Shown: positions 47,224-59,622 of the stretch, piece by piece
Numbering within the stretch: the stretch's first letter is position 1
Layout of the letters: every line of letters starts with the position of its first letter
NCBI GenBank assembly: GCA_018398805.1
Contig: JAGFBZ010002557.1
Span: 387,501-451,500 of the forward strand
Direction: 5' to 3'
Origin: Hirundichthys speculiger
Lineage: Eukaryota; Chordata; Actinopteri; Beloniformes; Exocoetidae
DNA: 64,000 nt
The notes under the pieces: model-generated
Database searches by the model: none
What the model was told of the DNA's origin: nothing
The model's input: the letters and a program-made list of their open reading frames with translations, nothing else
Translations under genes and position numbers: made by a program

Positions 47224-49640
47224 AGATACAACACCAGAGAGGGAGGCATGTTTGAATTAGCGGTCACTCGATTCTCACCTCCCTGAGAAAATTTATATGC
47301 CCACGGGGCATCATTACAAACAAGTAGGACTTTCTGAGTCATCATATCGTGAGCCCCTGGTCCAATAAAAAAAAGATATAAAAGTCTCAAAAACCAGTCA
47401 CAGTTTTGAAGAAGCATGCCTAAAACTTGCCTCGTCTCTTAGTGGGAATATTTTTTTTTTCATGTTTCTTCTGTCTTTATCGCCATATGTGGTATGAAAT
47501 AGTGATTATGTGCTAACAGAAAATGCACACACTGGAATATCTCGGTAGATGACTCTGGCAGAGAGGACAGTACACCACAACATATTAGCCGAGAGCCAAG
47601 AAAAGTACACGGAGAACTCAGCAATTTGTCACACGACACATAAATGTCTTGGGAGTATTTTAACTTTAAGTGCCAGACACCAGAGCAAATAAATCATTTA
47701 TCAGTTTTTTATTGTCTTAGTGCTCTGCTTTCTTGAAGTGTATACTGTGTTTAGAAGATGACTGTACCTAAGTTAAGTATGCGCAGGAAGGGGTTTTTGT
47801 TTAGGCAACCTGGTCCCCTCGAACCACACAGTGAAAAATGATGTGCATCAGGTGGGAGCAGCTGTGCTGTAAGTATATACAGCTTACATATCAGACTGTC
47901 ACTGAACTGTGTTCATGATTTACTTTTATACAAAAAGCACTTTAATGAAGAGAGTGTGGCAGGTTTTGATCTCAAGTGTCAGCTGAAAGAAATAGGGAGG
48001 AACTGCTGTTTTGGGTTCGGGGGCACCAGATGTGTTAGTTGTACAGAGCCTCAAGTGGGATTTTTTTTTTTTCCTCCCCCTTTTAGGTTAGATTCACTGT
48101 AACTTGAGATCAGGGATGGAAGGAAAGCAGAAAAACAAATCCTGTCAGTGTGTGTTTAAGAGAGTGGGATGGATTAGTACAGGGAAGGTTTGTGGAGCGT
48201 CCCTAAATCCAATATGACAAATAACTCAACACTTTTATGGCGAAAAGTAAAGGAAGAGGTGAAATATGGGAGAAGAATATGCCACACATTAAAGCAACAA
48301 ACTATAAATGGCCTGCAATAAAATTTGATTTCTAAAGAAATGAAGGAACCTAAAGAAATCCAAGACTCTGTGTTCCATCTGTGTATGTGGATTAATGCAC
48401 AGGGGTCCGTGGAGTCAGGGGCCCATGAGTTTCACTTGCAAAATGTCACTGGAAAAAGATACAAACTGTCCACAGAGAGACCCTGCATGACTACAATGGG
48501 GCACAAAAGAACTCCAGAAAGATCCAGATGGTTTATTTGTCATTTGCAAATTAACGCAATGCATTTTAATGTTTATGGGCAGAAGAATCCGTCAACTCAC
48601 TAACAGTTGACAGTGGAGACACATGATAACAAAGTGACCACAAATGAATGAAAAATGGCCAGAAAACACAACAAAATGTACAAAAACAAGAAAGCATGAG
48701 ACATTATTTCAGAAATCACTTAAATCAATGACATTCAATATTTCAGACAGAGGTAATTTTTCCATTAACGTTCGTCATGCTTTATTCAGACATTTCTCTG
48801 AAAGTAAAAGTCGTACAATATTTACGATTCACGCATGGTTGGACAGTAAAGTCCGGTTTTCTCACAATATCAAGTCATATCACCATAAGAATTCATAGCA
48901 TGTCATAGCAGCAGTGGGTGGAAAAAAAATATCACTTTCCTACCCATTCAATCTTATTAAACTATATGCATTAAAAAAAAAATAACTGAACGGCATCTTT
49001 AATGTGAGGATTTAAATGCACAACATTAACAATGTATAGAAGTTGTTATCAACCACATACAACTCTGTAACTCTGTAACTGTGCAGAGTTGGGGGTCGGG
49101 GTTTTCAGATAAAAAAATTATATAACCCTGATTAGCCTGCTGGACTGGGTTAAACATAACAGCAGGGCATAAGATCAGTTGAAAATACTTTCAAGCCAAT
49201 CTCCTCTGGAGCTACTGAGAGAGGCGAGAGTGTTACGTAGAGCTACTGTGGCCAACCGCTGCTAGCCTAGCCTCACCCAAGCTAGAAGCGGTTGGACTGC
49301 AACCATGACCTGGAACCTTTCAGGTTGGTTTTTGATCAGCAGTCATCCCCAACAGAAGGCCGATTTGACTACCGCCTCGGCTTTCCGCTTGGTAGCCGTC
49401 TCCCCAGAACCCCCAAGGCCGACCCAGAGGAGATTGCGGTGGTATGTTAATAAGGCTTGTTGTGCTGTTTATTGTATTGTCTTTAAATAAGAGTGATTAT
49501 AGGCTTAATTATGCATACATTTGTGGCTATATATAATTTTACCTGATGTGGTACTTAAAAATTCACTCCCCATACAGTTATTTTGAATTAGAAATGCAGT
49601 TATGAAAACCAAAACTAATTTTTGTACTGGCTTGTAAATG
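44554..49640. other. intergenic DNA, no gene seen
   Basis: No coding sequence is supported. The stretch includes the 14-base palindrome CTATAGATCTATAG near 45,228, A runs at 46,228-46,246 and 46,386-46,399, a T run at 46,580-46,597, and the very long G run at 47,176 listed separately. Confidence 0.55.
47162..47218 (+). repeat. G-rich tract with 43 consecutive guanines
   Basis: Short GGGGG blocks split by single A residues lead into an unbroken G run at 47,176-47,218. Such a tract can form G-quadruplexes and is prone to polymerase slippage, so the true length may differ from the assembly. Confidence 0.95.
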
Positions 49641-49773
49641 CAGTTACAACCTGAAGATTACATACGCTGTATGAAAAGACACAACCTTTTCTTCTGACTG
49701 CCTGACATTAAATCAGGCTAAACTTTTCTTGTTTTAGGTCAGTTAGAATTACCAAAATGATTTCTATTTGTGA

Positions 49774-50094
49774 GCAGCACAGTGGCTTAGTGGTTAGCAC
49801 TGTTGCTAACCACCAACCTCGCCAGGGGCCTTTCTGTGTGGAGGATTGCATGTTCTCCCCGTGCTTGTGTGGGTTTCCTCTGGGTACTCCGATGTCCTCC
49901 CACAGTCCAAAGACATGCATGTTAGGTTAACTGGTGGTTCTAATTTAACCATAGGAGTGATTGTGAGTGTGTGTGGTTGTTCGTCTACATGTGGCCCTGA
50001 GATGGACTGGCAACCTGTCCAGGGTGTACCCCTGCCTTTCACCAAAGAGGATATCTATACCTACATAGGATTAAGCGTGCATAGATAGTGGATG
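49774..50094 (+). repeat. SINE copy 2, nested in the Tc1-like element, with 15-bp target duplication
   Basis: GATTTCTATTTGTGA at 49,759-49,773 recurs as GATTTCTGTTTGTGA at 50,095-50,109 (one mismatch). The inserted 321 bp starts GCAGCACAGTGGCTTAGTGG and contains GGGCCTTTCTGTGTGGAGGA, CACAGTCCAAAGACATGC and a GATAGTGGATG tail. It is the same family as the 44.2-kb copy. The duplication fixes both ends and the order of events: Tc1-like first, SINE second. Confidence 0.88.
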
Positions 50095-50322
50095 GATTTC
50101 TGTTTGTGAAATACCAGAGAGAGACAATTTTTTTTGATAATTTTTTATGACTTTCATCAAAGTCAGAAGTTTGCATACACTAAGACTACTATGCCTTTAA
50201 AGTATTAGGGAAAGCCCAGATGATGATGTCATGGCTTTGGAAGCATTTGAGTCAATTGGAGGGACACCTGTGAATGTGTGTGAGGGGCACACCTCAAACA
50301 TACTGCTTCCTTGTGTAACATC

Positions 50323-50745
50323 ATAGTAAAATCAAAAGAAATCATAGATATAGATATCAGGAAAAAACGTGTGGACCTCCACCAGTCTGGTTCATCCTCG
50401 GGTACAATTTCCAAATGCCTGAAGGTGTCACATTCAAACAATTATATGCAAGTATAAACATCATGAATATATTCAGCCATCATACTGTTCAGGAAGGAGA
50501 TGAGTTCTGTGTCCCAGAAATGAACGTGCCTTGGTGCAAAATGTGCATATCAACCCCGGGACAAAAGCAAAACACCTTGTGAAGATGCTCACTGAAGCTG
50601 ATAAGAGAGTTTTATTATCCACAGTGAAGCAAGTTCTGTACCAACATGGGCTGAAAGGCCACTCAGCCAGGAGAGAAGACATTACTCCAAAAGCAACATT
50701 AAAAAAGACAAATTACAGTTTGCAAATACACACAGTGGCATGTTT
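50323..50745 (+). pseudogene. Tc1-like transposase pseudogene (N-terminal part)
   Basis: The reading begins with a degraded start (ATA where ATG is expected: IVKSKEI) and continues RVDLHQSGSSSGTISKCLKV, the first helix-turn-helix of Tc1 transposases. After a frameshift come RNERALVQNVHINPGTKAKH and LVKMLTEADKR...LSTVKQVLYQHGLKGHSAR, the second DNA-binding half. It stops at about 50,745, before the DDE catalytic domain, which is absent. It is not functional. Confidence 0.85.
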
Positions 50746-50760
50746 AGTCAGATTTAAAGA

Positions 50761-53700
50761 AAAAAAAAGGTTATGTGTCTTTTTATACAATGTTTTTAAT
50801 TTCAAGTTTCAACTGTATTTGTATTTGGGACTCACTGGTGGAGCCAGCCGCTAGTGGTGAACTCCAATTCTCCTTTCGTCTGCAATCGCAAGGGCTCATG
50901 AAACTGAACGCTGCCCCTTGGCAACAATGCCAACTACTTAATAAAGCATTTGAAATAAAAGAGTGTTGTTTTTCTGGACGATTAAGTGTGGTTTAACTCA
51001 CTCCTGGCTCCATTTAAAAAAAAAAAAAAAAAAGGTTGGGGAAGTACGTTTGGATCGCAAGTTCCCACAGAAGACACATGTGGAGACATGTTAATGCCAG
51101 GTGTAAGCAGATGTGCCTAGAGCTGTTCACTTGTGGTTGGATCATTCAGGACAGATGTTAATTAGGTGAGAGCTGCTCAGATAAACTGTGTTCAGAGTAT
51201 TCAGGGATCTTCTATATGCGATAAGAAAGTGCTCACAAGCGTTTTCGTTGCTTCACACAGTGCTGAATTTGACAGTTTTGGATTGTTTAAAAGAGACAAT
51301 ACAGAGAACAATTGGCATTTTTAAGAGAAAAGTCAGGGATAAAGAAGCAGAAAATTCAGTGGCTTAAGGTCAGTAGAAGATATAAACACATTAAAAAGTC
51401 AGAAATAATAGAAAAGGCAAAAGAAACACAACACTACAGAATAATACCAAATGAGTATAAATTAATGAGAAATACAGAAAGAAAATAAAACTGGTATTAT
51501 GATAAGAAGGATGCAAATCTGTTATGAAGGGATTTAAAAGCACCACTAAGAAAAGTAAAATGACCACGTCATGCAAAAGAAGTTTAAAATGAAAAGAGAT
51601 CAAGAAAAAATCCTAATAAATGCAGTGTTTTAAAACAACTACAGAAACACAACTACAGAGTCTCCACGAGACTCCACATACATAAAATGACTACAAAAAG
51701 TGATAAAGCTACAATTTTGCCTCTGGGTGCTCGGGGGCCTCTATGTGTGCGTTCCCCAGACCTCTACGGTCTTATACTCCATCCATGTCTGACTGCATTT
51801 TAAAGAAAGTGTGTTGTGAAGTTTGAACTCAACGAAACTGAGTTTCTTATTTAAACAGAGAGGCACGTGGGTGTTTGCATGCATCAGCAGCAAGTAATGA
51901 CTAACTCAGGAAATAGGCTAAATTTTGAAATGTGGTATTTAGACACCACATTTCTTTCTGTGCATTATGTAGTTTCATAATTCTTATGAGACTGTTGGAA
52001 GGCCGCTTCAGACATCCCTGCATACACATCGAGAGCACCAGCTGTAACCACATGCGTGGCCCTACTTGACCCGAAGAACCCTCTGACCCACTTCCCTACC
52101 TGCACACACGACAGGGTGGGGGGAAAAAAAGTATGGTAAGAAATGTGAAGAGATGAGAAAGATTAAAACTTTTACCCCACACAAAACAACACCAATCAAA
52201 ACAAAGGGGATATCCTGTTTTTCCAGAGCCCACTCCTCCCAGAATAGCACTGCATGGCAGGGAGGCGGCTATCGCTCTTATCGCAGCTTGCATTATAATG
52301 GCCTGTGTGACAAGGAAACATCACGCATTGTTTTCTCCCTGGCTTCCTTTCAGACTGAGGGCTGAAGTGCTGGAGAGGGCTCCGCACTGCTGGTATCACC
52401 CTTGTTCTCCAGCTCCACCACCGCCTCATTAAGACACAGTATCTCCATCAGCATTTCCAGCTAATGTTACACAGACAGCGCCTGCAACCTTATCTCCGGT
52501 TGCTGGAGCATGTGGAGGAGGGTGCATCGTCCAAACATGTACAGACACACACTTATCACACAATCTCCTCATCTCCCACTCTCGTTGGAGCTGTGGCATG
52601 CGTACAGCAATGTTTGCTGAAGTTACACAACTGCTCCACTCCTGATAAGCACTACATTTCAGGTGTCTGCAGAGGTTCAGAAGCTATTAATGGCGCAGCG
52701 AGTACACAGGCTAGCATGCCCTTTTGCGCACATGAATGTGCATAGCTGTGGAACAATCCCTGGCATCCAAATACATTGCACACTGCTTACAATCAGCTAC
52801 GGGTTTTGCACCGTAAACACACAAACTTGCACACACACGAGGCCGACGTTCACACATCAGTTCCACCCATATCAGTGTCACTCCCCTGAGCGTGCCACTT
52901 CTCACATGCACACTCACTGATAGTTTGGTATGTAGACGTATCACTGGCTCATAACAAGCAGCTTTACATGCGGCAGCTGCAGCTCCTGCTCATGTGCGTG
53001 CCACCCGCATGCCTCGCTCCATAAGTAAACCCATGCGCCAGGTATCCGTGGCATGCTATCCAGCCCAGGCCAGGGCAGTTGTGCACATGTGCAGGAGTCA
53101 AGAGGAGCTTGACCGGGGTTCAAAAAGCCATACATTTGATCAGGAAAGGTCAGAACTTTCAGCTGGAGGGCAGGAGAGGCAGATGGTCTCAGACGGGATG
53201 GTCCTGCAGCTCTAATAATTCAAAGTGTTTGCTGCTTTGTAAAGTTTATTTTGGAGGCAGAATAGAGGCCGATAGTCTGGTGTTTCATTTTACATTTGTG
53301 CTGTTACAGTGACTATAAATTGGATTATTTCAGTTCAGTGCATATGTGTTGCTGTCTAACTTAAAGCATGCACGTTTGTGGATAAAACCAGGAGACAAAA
53401 CAGTTTGAGGTGTGAAGACCTCACTACCCCCCCCCCCCACCCCCCGTGTTTCACTTTCAAATATCTGCACAAACAACCACACCAAATCTTATTCAACTGT
53501 GGTGTTTCGTTAGATGTGGAGACAGTCTGAAAAATGCTTAATTCATCTCCCAGGGCTAAAACTAAAAGCTCAGATTGAGCACACAAAGGCAGCTGTTTGT
53601 TCTGATGGGCTCTAAAACTAAAACTAGTCCAGTTATTTAACAATGTAAACAGAAGTCAGTTTAATGTGAGCTCCTGTAAAATGCAGGCACTTGCCGATTG

Positions 53701-56087
53701 AAGGTCATCACGGAGGAGCAGCACTGACCCCGAATGCACTACATAGTGAAAGATGCGCACCTGTCTCGCTAAGTGTTGAAGCCAACTGTCGAGGATTGAC
53801 GGTCGTGGGAAAAACTCAGAGCGTGCGGGGCTGTGATGTTTATGCTTCAGCTCGGTGAATAGATGTTTTGCCAGCTGATGGAAATGAGCTAAATTTAGTC
53901 CAATTGACAAGCCAAATATCCAATAGGTATGTGTCAAAAATCTGGAATGGTAATATTCTAGTTGGTGTTTTTTTTTTTAATTTAAATGTTTGCAATGCAA
54001 AACCTTGAATTCGTATATGCTTATAGACCTTATGATAATGGTTGAGGTGATATAAGGCTTGCCAGTGATTGAAAAGAATTAATTTACTTTGAAACTTTAT
54101 TGATGTAGTTGACACCACAGACAGCTTCTCAATGAACTTGTCAAGAAAAGGATTTCCCTTCATTTTTAATTCACAATAAGAATTAATACTAGAAATTATG
54201 TTGTTTAAATTTTACTATTACTGTATATTAATTTACCAGTAATTTAATGAGGTTCTAGTGAGGCAGTTGTGCAACACTAAAAAGCACTTGACAATCAGAC
54301 AAAGGTGAAAGTGGATTTAATCTCCCTTTCTATACAAGTCAGAGAACCGTCAGGCACTCACAACAACCCAGACAGCCGTTGTCAGCACAAGACAGTAAAT
54401 CAAGGAAATGCAGTCATTCTTAAACACTTGTTTACCAATACGTTGAGCATTGAGCTAAATTCCTCCGACAGCTAGTGTCTCAATAATCATGCCATGGCGC
54501 CTGAGCAATATCCCACATTGGATTAGATATTTTACATTAGATATTAATTTCACTGAGAAACAGGCCATAGTGACCTGACCCTGTTTTTGATACAACAAAT
54601 GATGATAAATGATTATTGCACTTAAACTGCAGCTTCTATTGATTCTGCACGTGGTCATTGCTGGGACCATTTAACCCATGGATGGGTTAAATGGCTTGAA
54701 AACCATGTCTCACACATCACCCACAGTCTGAACATGGACATGTATGTGGAGGAAATGTGGTTCATTTGTGGTTCAGACTAATGTAAGACACCCTCTTTCA
54801 TTGACTACAATAGTTTTGAAAAGACTGGTGATTTGGAGGTGCCATTATTTACACAACTGCAACCGGATTCCTTCATGAATCAAAAGGATAATAACATTTT
54901 AATTGGTGGCTGACAAAGACTATGTTCACGGAACAACACAGTTTGCATGAAAACAAGACTAAAAAATGAGTTTGTTTTTTGTCATCATGTGTATAGTTTC
55001 ATTTCTACCTGACTTCATTCCATCCATTTGAAAAATATCGGGACAGACCTCCGGTGTTCAATGCAAGGAAGTATAATCTTTACGAATAGCTTGATGCTAC
55101 TGCTAACAATGCTAAGTGCTGCTCCCATGGGAAAGAAATTACTTTTACAACAGCCCGCACATATGGCCAAGTACATAGTCAAACAACTGAAAGAGGTTTG
55201 TTTTTCAAAAGGCTGCTAGGTACCTGTGTATGTTAGCACACAGTTTGCAACTTCATCACAGGTTATGTAGACTCATGGGAATGAATGAGCTTTCAGATGT
55301 ATCACATGAGTGCACAGAAGAAAGAGGCAAAGAGTTGTGAAGCATCTCTTTGTTGTCCAAATGTTTGTTCTGTTGCTTTTCCACTGCACCATGAAGCACA
55401 GTCACTAGTTTTGGCAATCTTGTTCCCCATTTTCCTGCTTTTTGACCAATCAGGGAGCACTTGTATTTTCAGGTAGGTCCGTCTTAATGAAACAAACTAA
55501 ATCTTTCAAACAAAAGAGGAAAATAAGTACTACATCACCACACTGAGTAGACCTTCAACAAAATTGTAAACCTATAAATAAACCTTATATGGGCTATTAA
55601 TATATCTAGACTGTGGACAAAATATTAAACGTTTGTTATGGTTACCTCTGGTGTCCACACTCCAATTATTTCTACCTTTCTAAAACAGAAAGTCTTTGAT
55701 CCATTGGAGACTCTGTCCTGGTGCTCTGGCTGAATGTGGCCAGAATGAGAATGAGCACAAAAGCTCTGGTGTTGTCAAGCCAGAGCTTCTGTGTTCATCT
55801 GTTACTAGCTAGAAGGCCAAGACTAGCCAATATTCAACTAAGCAGCTCAGCCAGCGCATCTAGCAGCAGCCAACAATCAGACTGTAGCCATGGTCCAGAT
55901 CTTTTCAGGCCAACCCAGAAGGAAACCTGGAAGAACACTGACTAGCCAATAGCCTTTGGCATGAAAATACTTTTTCTAAATTCCCAAAGAAATTTTATGA
56001 TCTGTTTTTTTTTTTTGTCTGCATTCATTTACATTCATTCATGGTTAGTGCCATCATCTAGCAAAACCATCTAGTATGTATATGCAA
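50761..56087. other. intergenic DNA, no gene seen
   Basis: No coding sequence is supported. A C-run/A/C-run tract lies at 53,427-53,445, an A run at 51,017-51,033, and bases 52,520-52,960 are rich in CA steps. A perfect long palindrome at 54,667 is listed separately. Confidence 0.55.
54667..54694. repeat. 28-bp near-perfect palindrome (13-bp arms, 2-base loop)
   Basis: CCATTTAACCCAT (54,667-54,679) is the exact reverse complement of ATGGGTTAAATGG (54,682-54,694), with only GG between them. Unlike the A+T-only palindromes elsewhere in the window, its arms have mixed composition. Confidence 0.95.
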
Positions 56088-56169
56088 TTTAATCTTGTAG
56101 CAGACCTTTTTTGTGATAATGTGAAGGGTCAATATGTCCTTCACCAGTCCTCTCTGGCAGTAAATTCTA
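56088..56169. repeat. unnamed dispersed repeat pair, copy B
   Basis: It matches 42,534-42,619 in order and strand (TCTTGTAGCAGACCTTTTTT, AATGTGAAGGGTCAATATGT, CCTTCACCAGTCCTCTCTGG). The boundaries agree at both ends to within a few bases, which argues for a defined unit rather than chance. Confidence 0.7.
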
Positions 56170-56747
56170 AATTCTTTATGATCTTTTTTTATTATAAAAT
56201 AATACAAATTATGTTTAAGGCAAAATGAAAAATGCTCCCAGATTCAATACAGAGGTTCTTTTCAATTCAGGACAGTCCTTATAATCTCAGAGGTGCTGCA
56301 AGTGTACTGTACAAAAAGCTAACAATGGTATTAATAGGAGATGTCTCCATGATTGGAGTTAAATTCTGGAATAATGGCAACATGTCATTCTTTTTTGGTT
56401 TTTAAGAAAATGGTTTGTAAAGCTATTTTTGAAGCTTTATTAACTTTCTGTTGTTGTGTTTTTCTTTTTTTTTCTTTTTTTGAAGTTGGTAGCCTAAAAA
56501 AGTTGGTAATGTAGTATAGGCTTTATCAGCAGTCTGCTTCTGCCTTTTCAGTCAATATCCAACACGTGATTCTTGATTTAACGATTCTATGATTCTGTGT
56601 GAAATGTCAATACTGTATGCAATATTTGGTGTTGTCATGACTGAATGACTGAATAAACTAAGGTAAACTAACTAAACTATATGTATTATGCACAGTCTCT
56701 GTCAAATAAACAGTAAATTGAAAAAAATGGGCAAAACCATTGTTTTG
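56170..56747. other. intergenic DNA, no gene seen
   Basis: A+T-rich sequence with T-rich runs near 56,459-56,481. No gene or known repeat is recognised. Confidence 0.55.
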
Positions 56748-56830
56748 GAAAAACAGACTTGAAAGTACTCTTCGGAAACGTATGGGTGACATCACATAAA
56801 GTTTGTCCAGTTCTTTTTACATATATATTC
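56748..56830. repeat. dispersed repeat copy 2 (ATGGGTGACATCAC family)
   Basis: CGGAAACGTATGGGTGACAT, CACATAAAGTTTGTCCAGTT and CTTTTTACATATAT align with 22,285-22,374. Confidence 0.6.
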
Positions 56831-59548
56831 TATTTCCAAAACAAAAAAAAAACACACGCACAAATGAAGCCTGCTACTGGCTTTCGATCAGAAAACAAAA
56901 ATAGGTTCAGGACTGTTTTTGCACCTGACCAAGTTTAATTCTCTTTCATCCAAGCCAGTTACCAATCTAACTACACAAAACCAACATAAAAACGTTAAAA
57001 GAAGCGCCAGTAAACTACGTAAGCTATGTGACAACTTTTAATCTTTTATAATGCAAATGATCAAATAGACATTCATTTATTGAAAATCAGAGATGGATTG
57101 GAGAGACATCATAAACAGCTTAAGTCATGCTACACGTTCAGACAGGTCTTTCTAGGTTAGAGGTACATCCCTTTGATCTTCTGTCACAAGACCTGTGGTT
57201 TCATTTACACTCTCCCGCCTGCTTTCATACTTGATGGTTGTGATAAACCCTCTGCAGTGGGACAAACATCTTTTCTCTTTTTTCGTTCTGTTAAATCAGA
57301 TCACAAATAGTGATGGAAACAAGGAGTCTACCTGGCAGAAGAAAAAGTGACAATTGAATTAAGCTCAGTAACACAGATTGTTAACACAAGAAGTAAATAA
57401 AAGTTTTAATATCAGAACCAAAGGTTATCACTGCAGTGGCTGTATATTTTATTTTTTATTCCTTTCACAGTATATCTTAATTGGTCTGGTGTGCTGCCAA
57501 GGCTCTGTGTGAGAGTGAAGTTGTGAAGTGGTGCCAGCAGAACAGTCAGGCCACAAGAGGAAGGAGTATTGTTCTTGGCATGGATCGGAGCAACTAAATC
57601 CAAGCACCCAGATGGACTCCAACAGGCTCCAGCAATAATACACACACCGAGGGAGAATAGAGGTCACCTCAGGATACAAACACAGTAAATCTATTGTGAC
57701 TGGCTGTCTCTTTTCAGAGATGTTTCACTGCTCACAGACCTCATCAACATCACCTCGCTGAGGAAAACTCAGAAGTGCTTAGTGAACACTTAAAAACACA
57801 AATAGAAGACTTCCCAGATCCTCAAGTAGGCACAGGTGGACTTCTTGGAGCCCTGATGTGATCTCAACACTTCAATTTTGCAATCATAGGTTAAAAAAAA
57901 AAGAAAACATCCAAAACAGGTTGCTTTTTATTTAGAAGACAAACATGATAATGATTTCACAGAAGTAATGTCACATGCACAGAATCTCCTTGTGGTGCTA
58001 ATGTCTAGACAAATGTAGACAGACACACACATACAATCTAACCACAAATGAAGAGGGTGTAATCTCAATAGAAACATGCCACCCACAGAAAATCACACAT
58101 TATTCCACACACATTCCCCAAAGGTTACTTTCACATACACGGAAGTCAACACACTATATTCTAGATTTCACTGCACATGTGTATAAAAAAAAAAAAAAAG
58201 TCCCAGTGTTTAAGCTGAACATGTATGGAGGCTTTATGGCACTACTCTGAACAAGAGAAAATCACTCTCCCTCCTTCCATCTCAGCAATTTTGTTTCTCA
58301 GGGAAACAAAAAAGCCACAGCAGCCATAGCGACAGAGAGCAAAGGAAGACCTGGCCCGGGCCTGTCACCTTCAAAGCACCCTGATTGGTTGAAGCCCACT
58401 GAGTGAGCTTTGTTGCCGTGTGGACGGTGAGGCAGACAGTTCTCTGAGCGTTGCCGTGGACGCAGAGCTATCTCAGCGGTCCTGTCAGGGTGAATTTACC
58501 CCGCAGGCTAAAGGCTGAGTACGTCTCTCCTCTTACACATTAGTTGGGTGGATAAAAAGGGAAGTCAGTGATGGATTTATGGTAAAGATCTGCTGACTTA
58601 ATGATTTCTCATTAAATTAAGAAAGTCTTTCTGGTTTTTCAGAATTTAGACAAACAAAGTGCTTTCACCTACCACCACCACCCCACAAAACAAAGTGGTA
58701 AACATCATCAGGGACAAAACGTCAGTGACTGGGGTCCAGTTTTGTCCTTAAGGAAGGCTAATAAAATCAGAGCTTTTATGCATGACTAAAAAAAAAGTTG
58801 ATGATTTTTTCTTCTTGGTTAAAGAACTTGAGAAATTTACAGAAAGTCCTGTATTTCTGGATATCTTTCAAGGCGTCCCAACTAACCCAATATTCTTTCT
58901 CTTTGGCCTGACTCCTATATCTGGTTTCTTTCATGCTAAACGTCATTGGTACTAAATAAAATATTTATCTATGGCAGCTTCAAGTGGCTTATGAGTGTTT
59001 TCACCGCAAGCAACAACTTTCTTACTCTAGTTTGCCACTTGACCTGTCATTTACATAAATTATAGTCAAGATCAGTTTATAACTGCTTTGAGCAACCAAA
59101 TGTTTCAGCCACGACACCATGACTTTGTTCAGACTCATAACAGAAGATAAAGAGCAAAACAACTCAGGAAAACCCAAACCATCTGAAACTCTAGATCATG
59201 ATACTGATGGCCTTTTATTTTGTTCTAATGTAGTTCTAACTCTTACTTTTTGCACATTATCTCATTTACTGCTATCACTCATCACCAAGCAGTGGTTTGT
59301 TGGAGATATTGTGATTTCTTTACATATTTCAAAGGTTCAAAGGTCATGTCATGATCCAGAGGGGTTATGGAAGTGGCCGAGGAGTTTTGATGCAGAGTCT
59401 CTTTCACCACCTCTTTGAGGTGGATCCAATTATTTTATAGGTTTAAAGATACGGAGTATATAAGCCCTGCAGAGTAGTCCTTACAGCTGGACACACCTTT
59501 AAAAACAACTTCCAAATAGATGTGTCCAGGTCTGATTCACTCTTTACG
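56831..59548. other. intergenic DNA; a more G+C-rich patch at 58.3-58.5 kb
   Basis: No gene is supported. Bases about 58,320-58,520 have more CpG and G+C than their surroundings and contain CCTGATTGGTTG, an inverted CCAAT-box match. This could be a regulatory patch, but no transcription unit is visible next to it. Confidence 0.4.
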
Positions 59549-59622
59549 TCACTTTGGAGAACTCATGACCATGGATGAAGATTGGAATATTGATCGACTG
59601 GTAAACTGAGAGCTTTTCAGTG
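59549..59622 (-). repeat. LINE reverse-transcriptase fragment
   Basis: The minus strand reads EKLSVYQSINIPIFIHGHEF, matching the LSVYRSIYVPTLTYGHELW segment found downstream of the catalytic core in abundant fish non-LTR retrotransposons. Sequence on both sides does not continue the alignment clearly, so only this short piece is called. Confidence 0.55.

Larger units (their letters stand above)
49641..50760 (+). mobile_element. Tc1-like (IR/DR type) transposon, 3'-truncated, interrupted by a SINE
   Basis: An outer direct-repeat-like site (CAGTTACAACCTGAAGATTA, then CATACGCTG) lies at 49,641. An inner one (AAGTCAGAAGTTTGCATACA, then CTAAG) lies at about 50,161. This two-site left inverted repeat is the plan of Sleeping Beauty-type fish Tc1 elements. 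A SINE with its own target duplication sits between them. The transposase gene follows and is broken; the right inverted repeat was not found, so the element ends at about 50,760. Confidence 0.8.

Noticed and set aside
46933..47417. Glycine-rich and antisense proline-rich frames
   Set aside because: Both are translations of the 43-base G run.
52370..52745. Possible exon after a TTTCAG acceptor near 52,355
   Set aside because: The downstream frame is open but has no recognisable domain, and the sequence turns into CA-rich low-complexity DNA.
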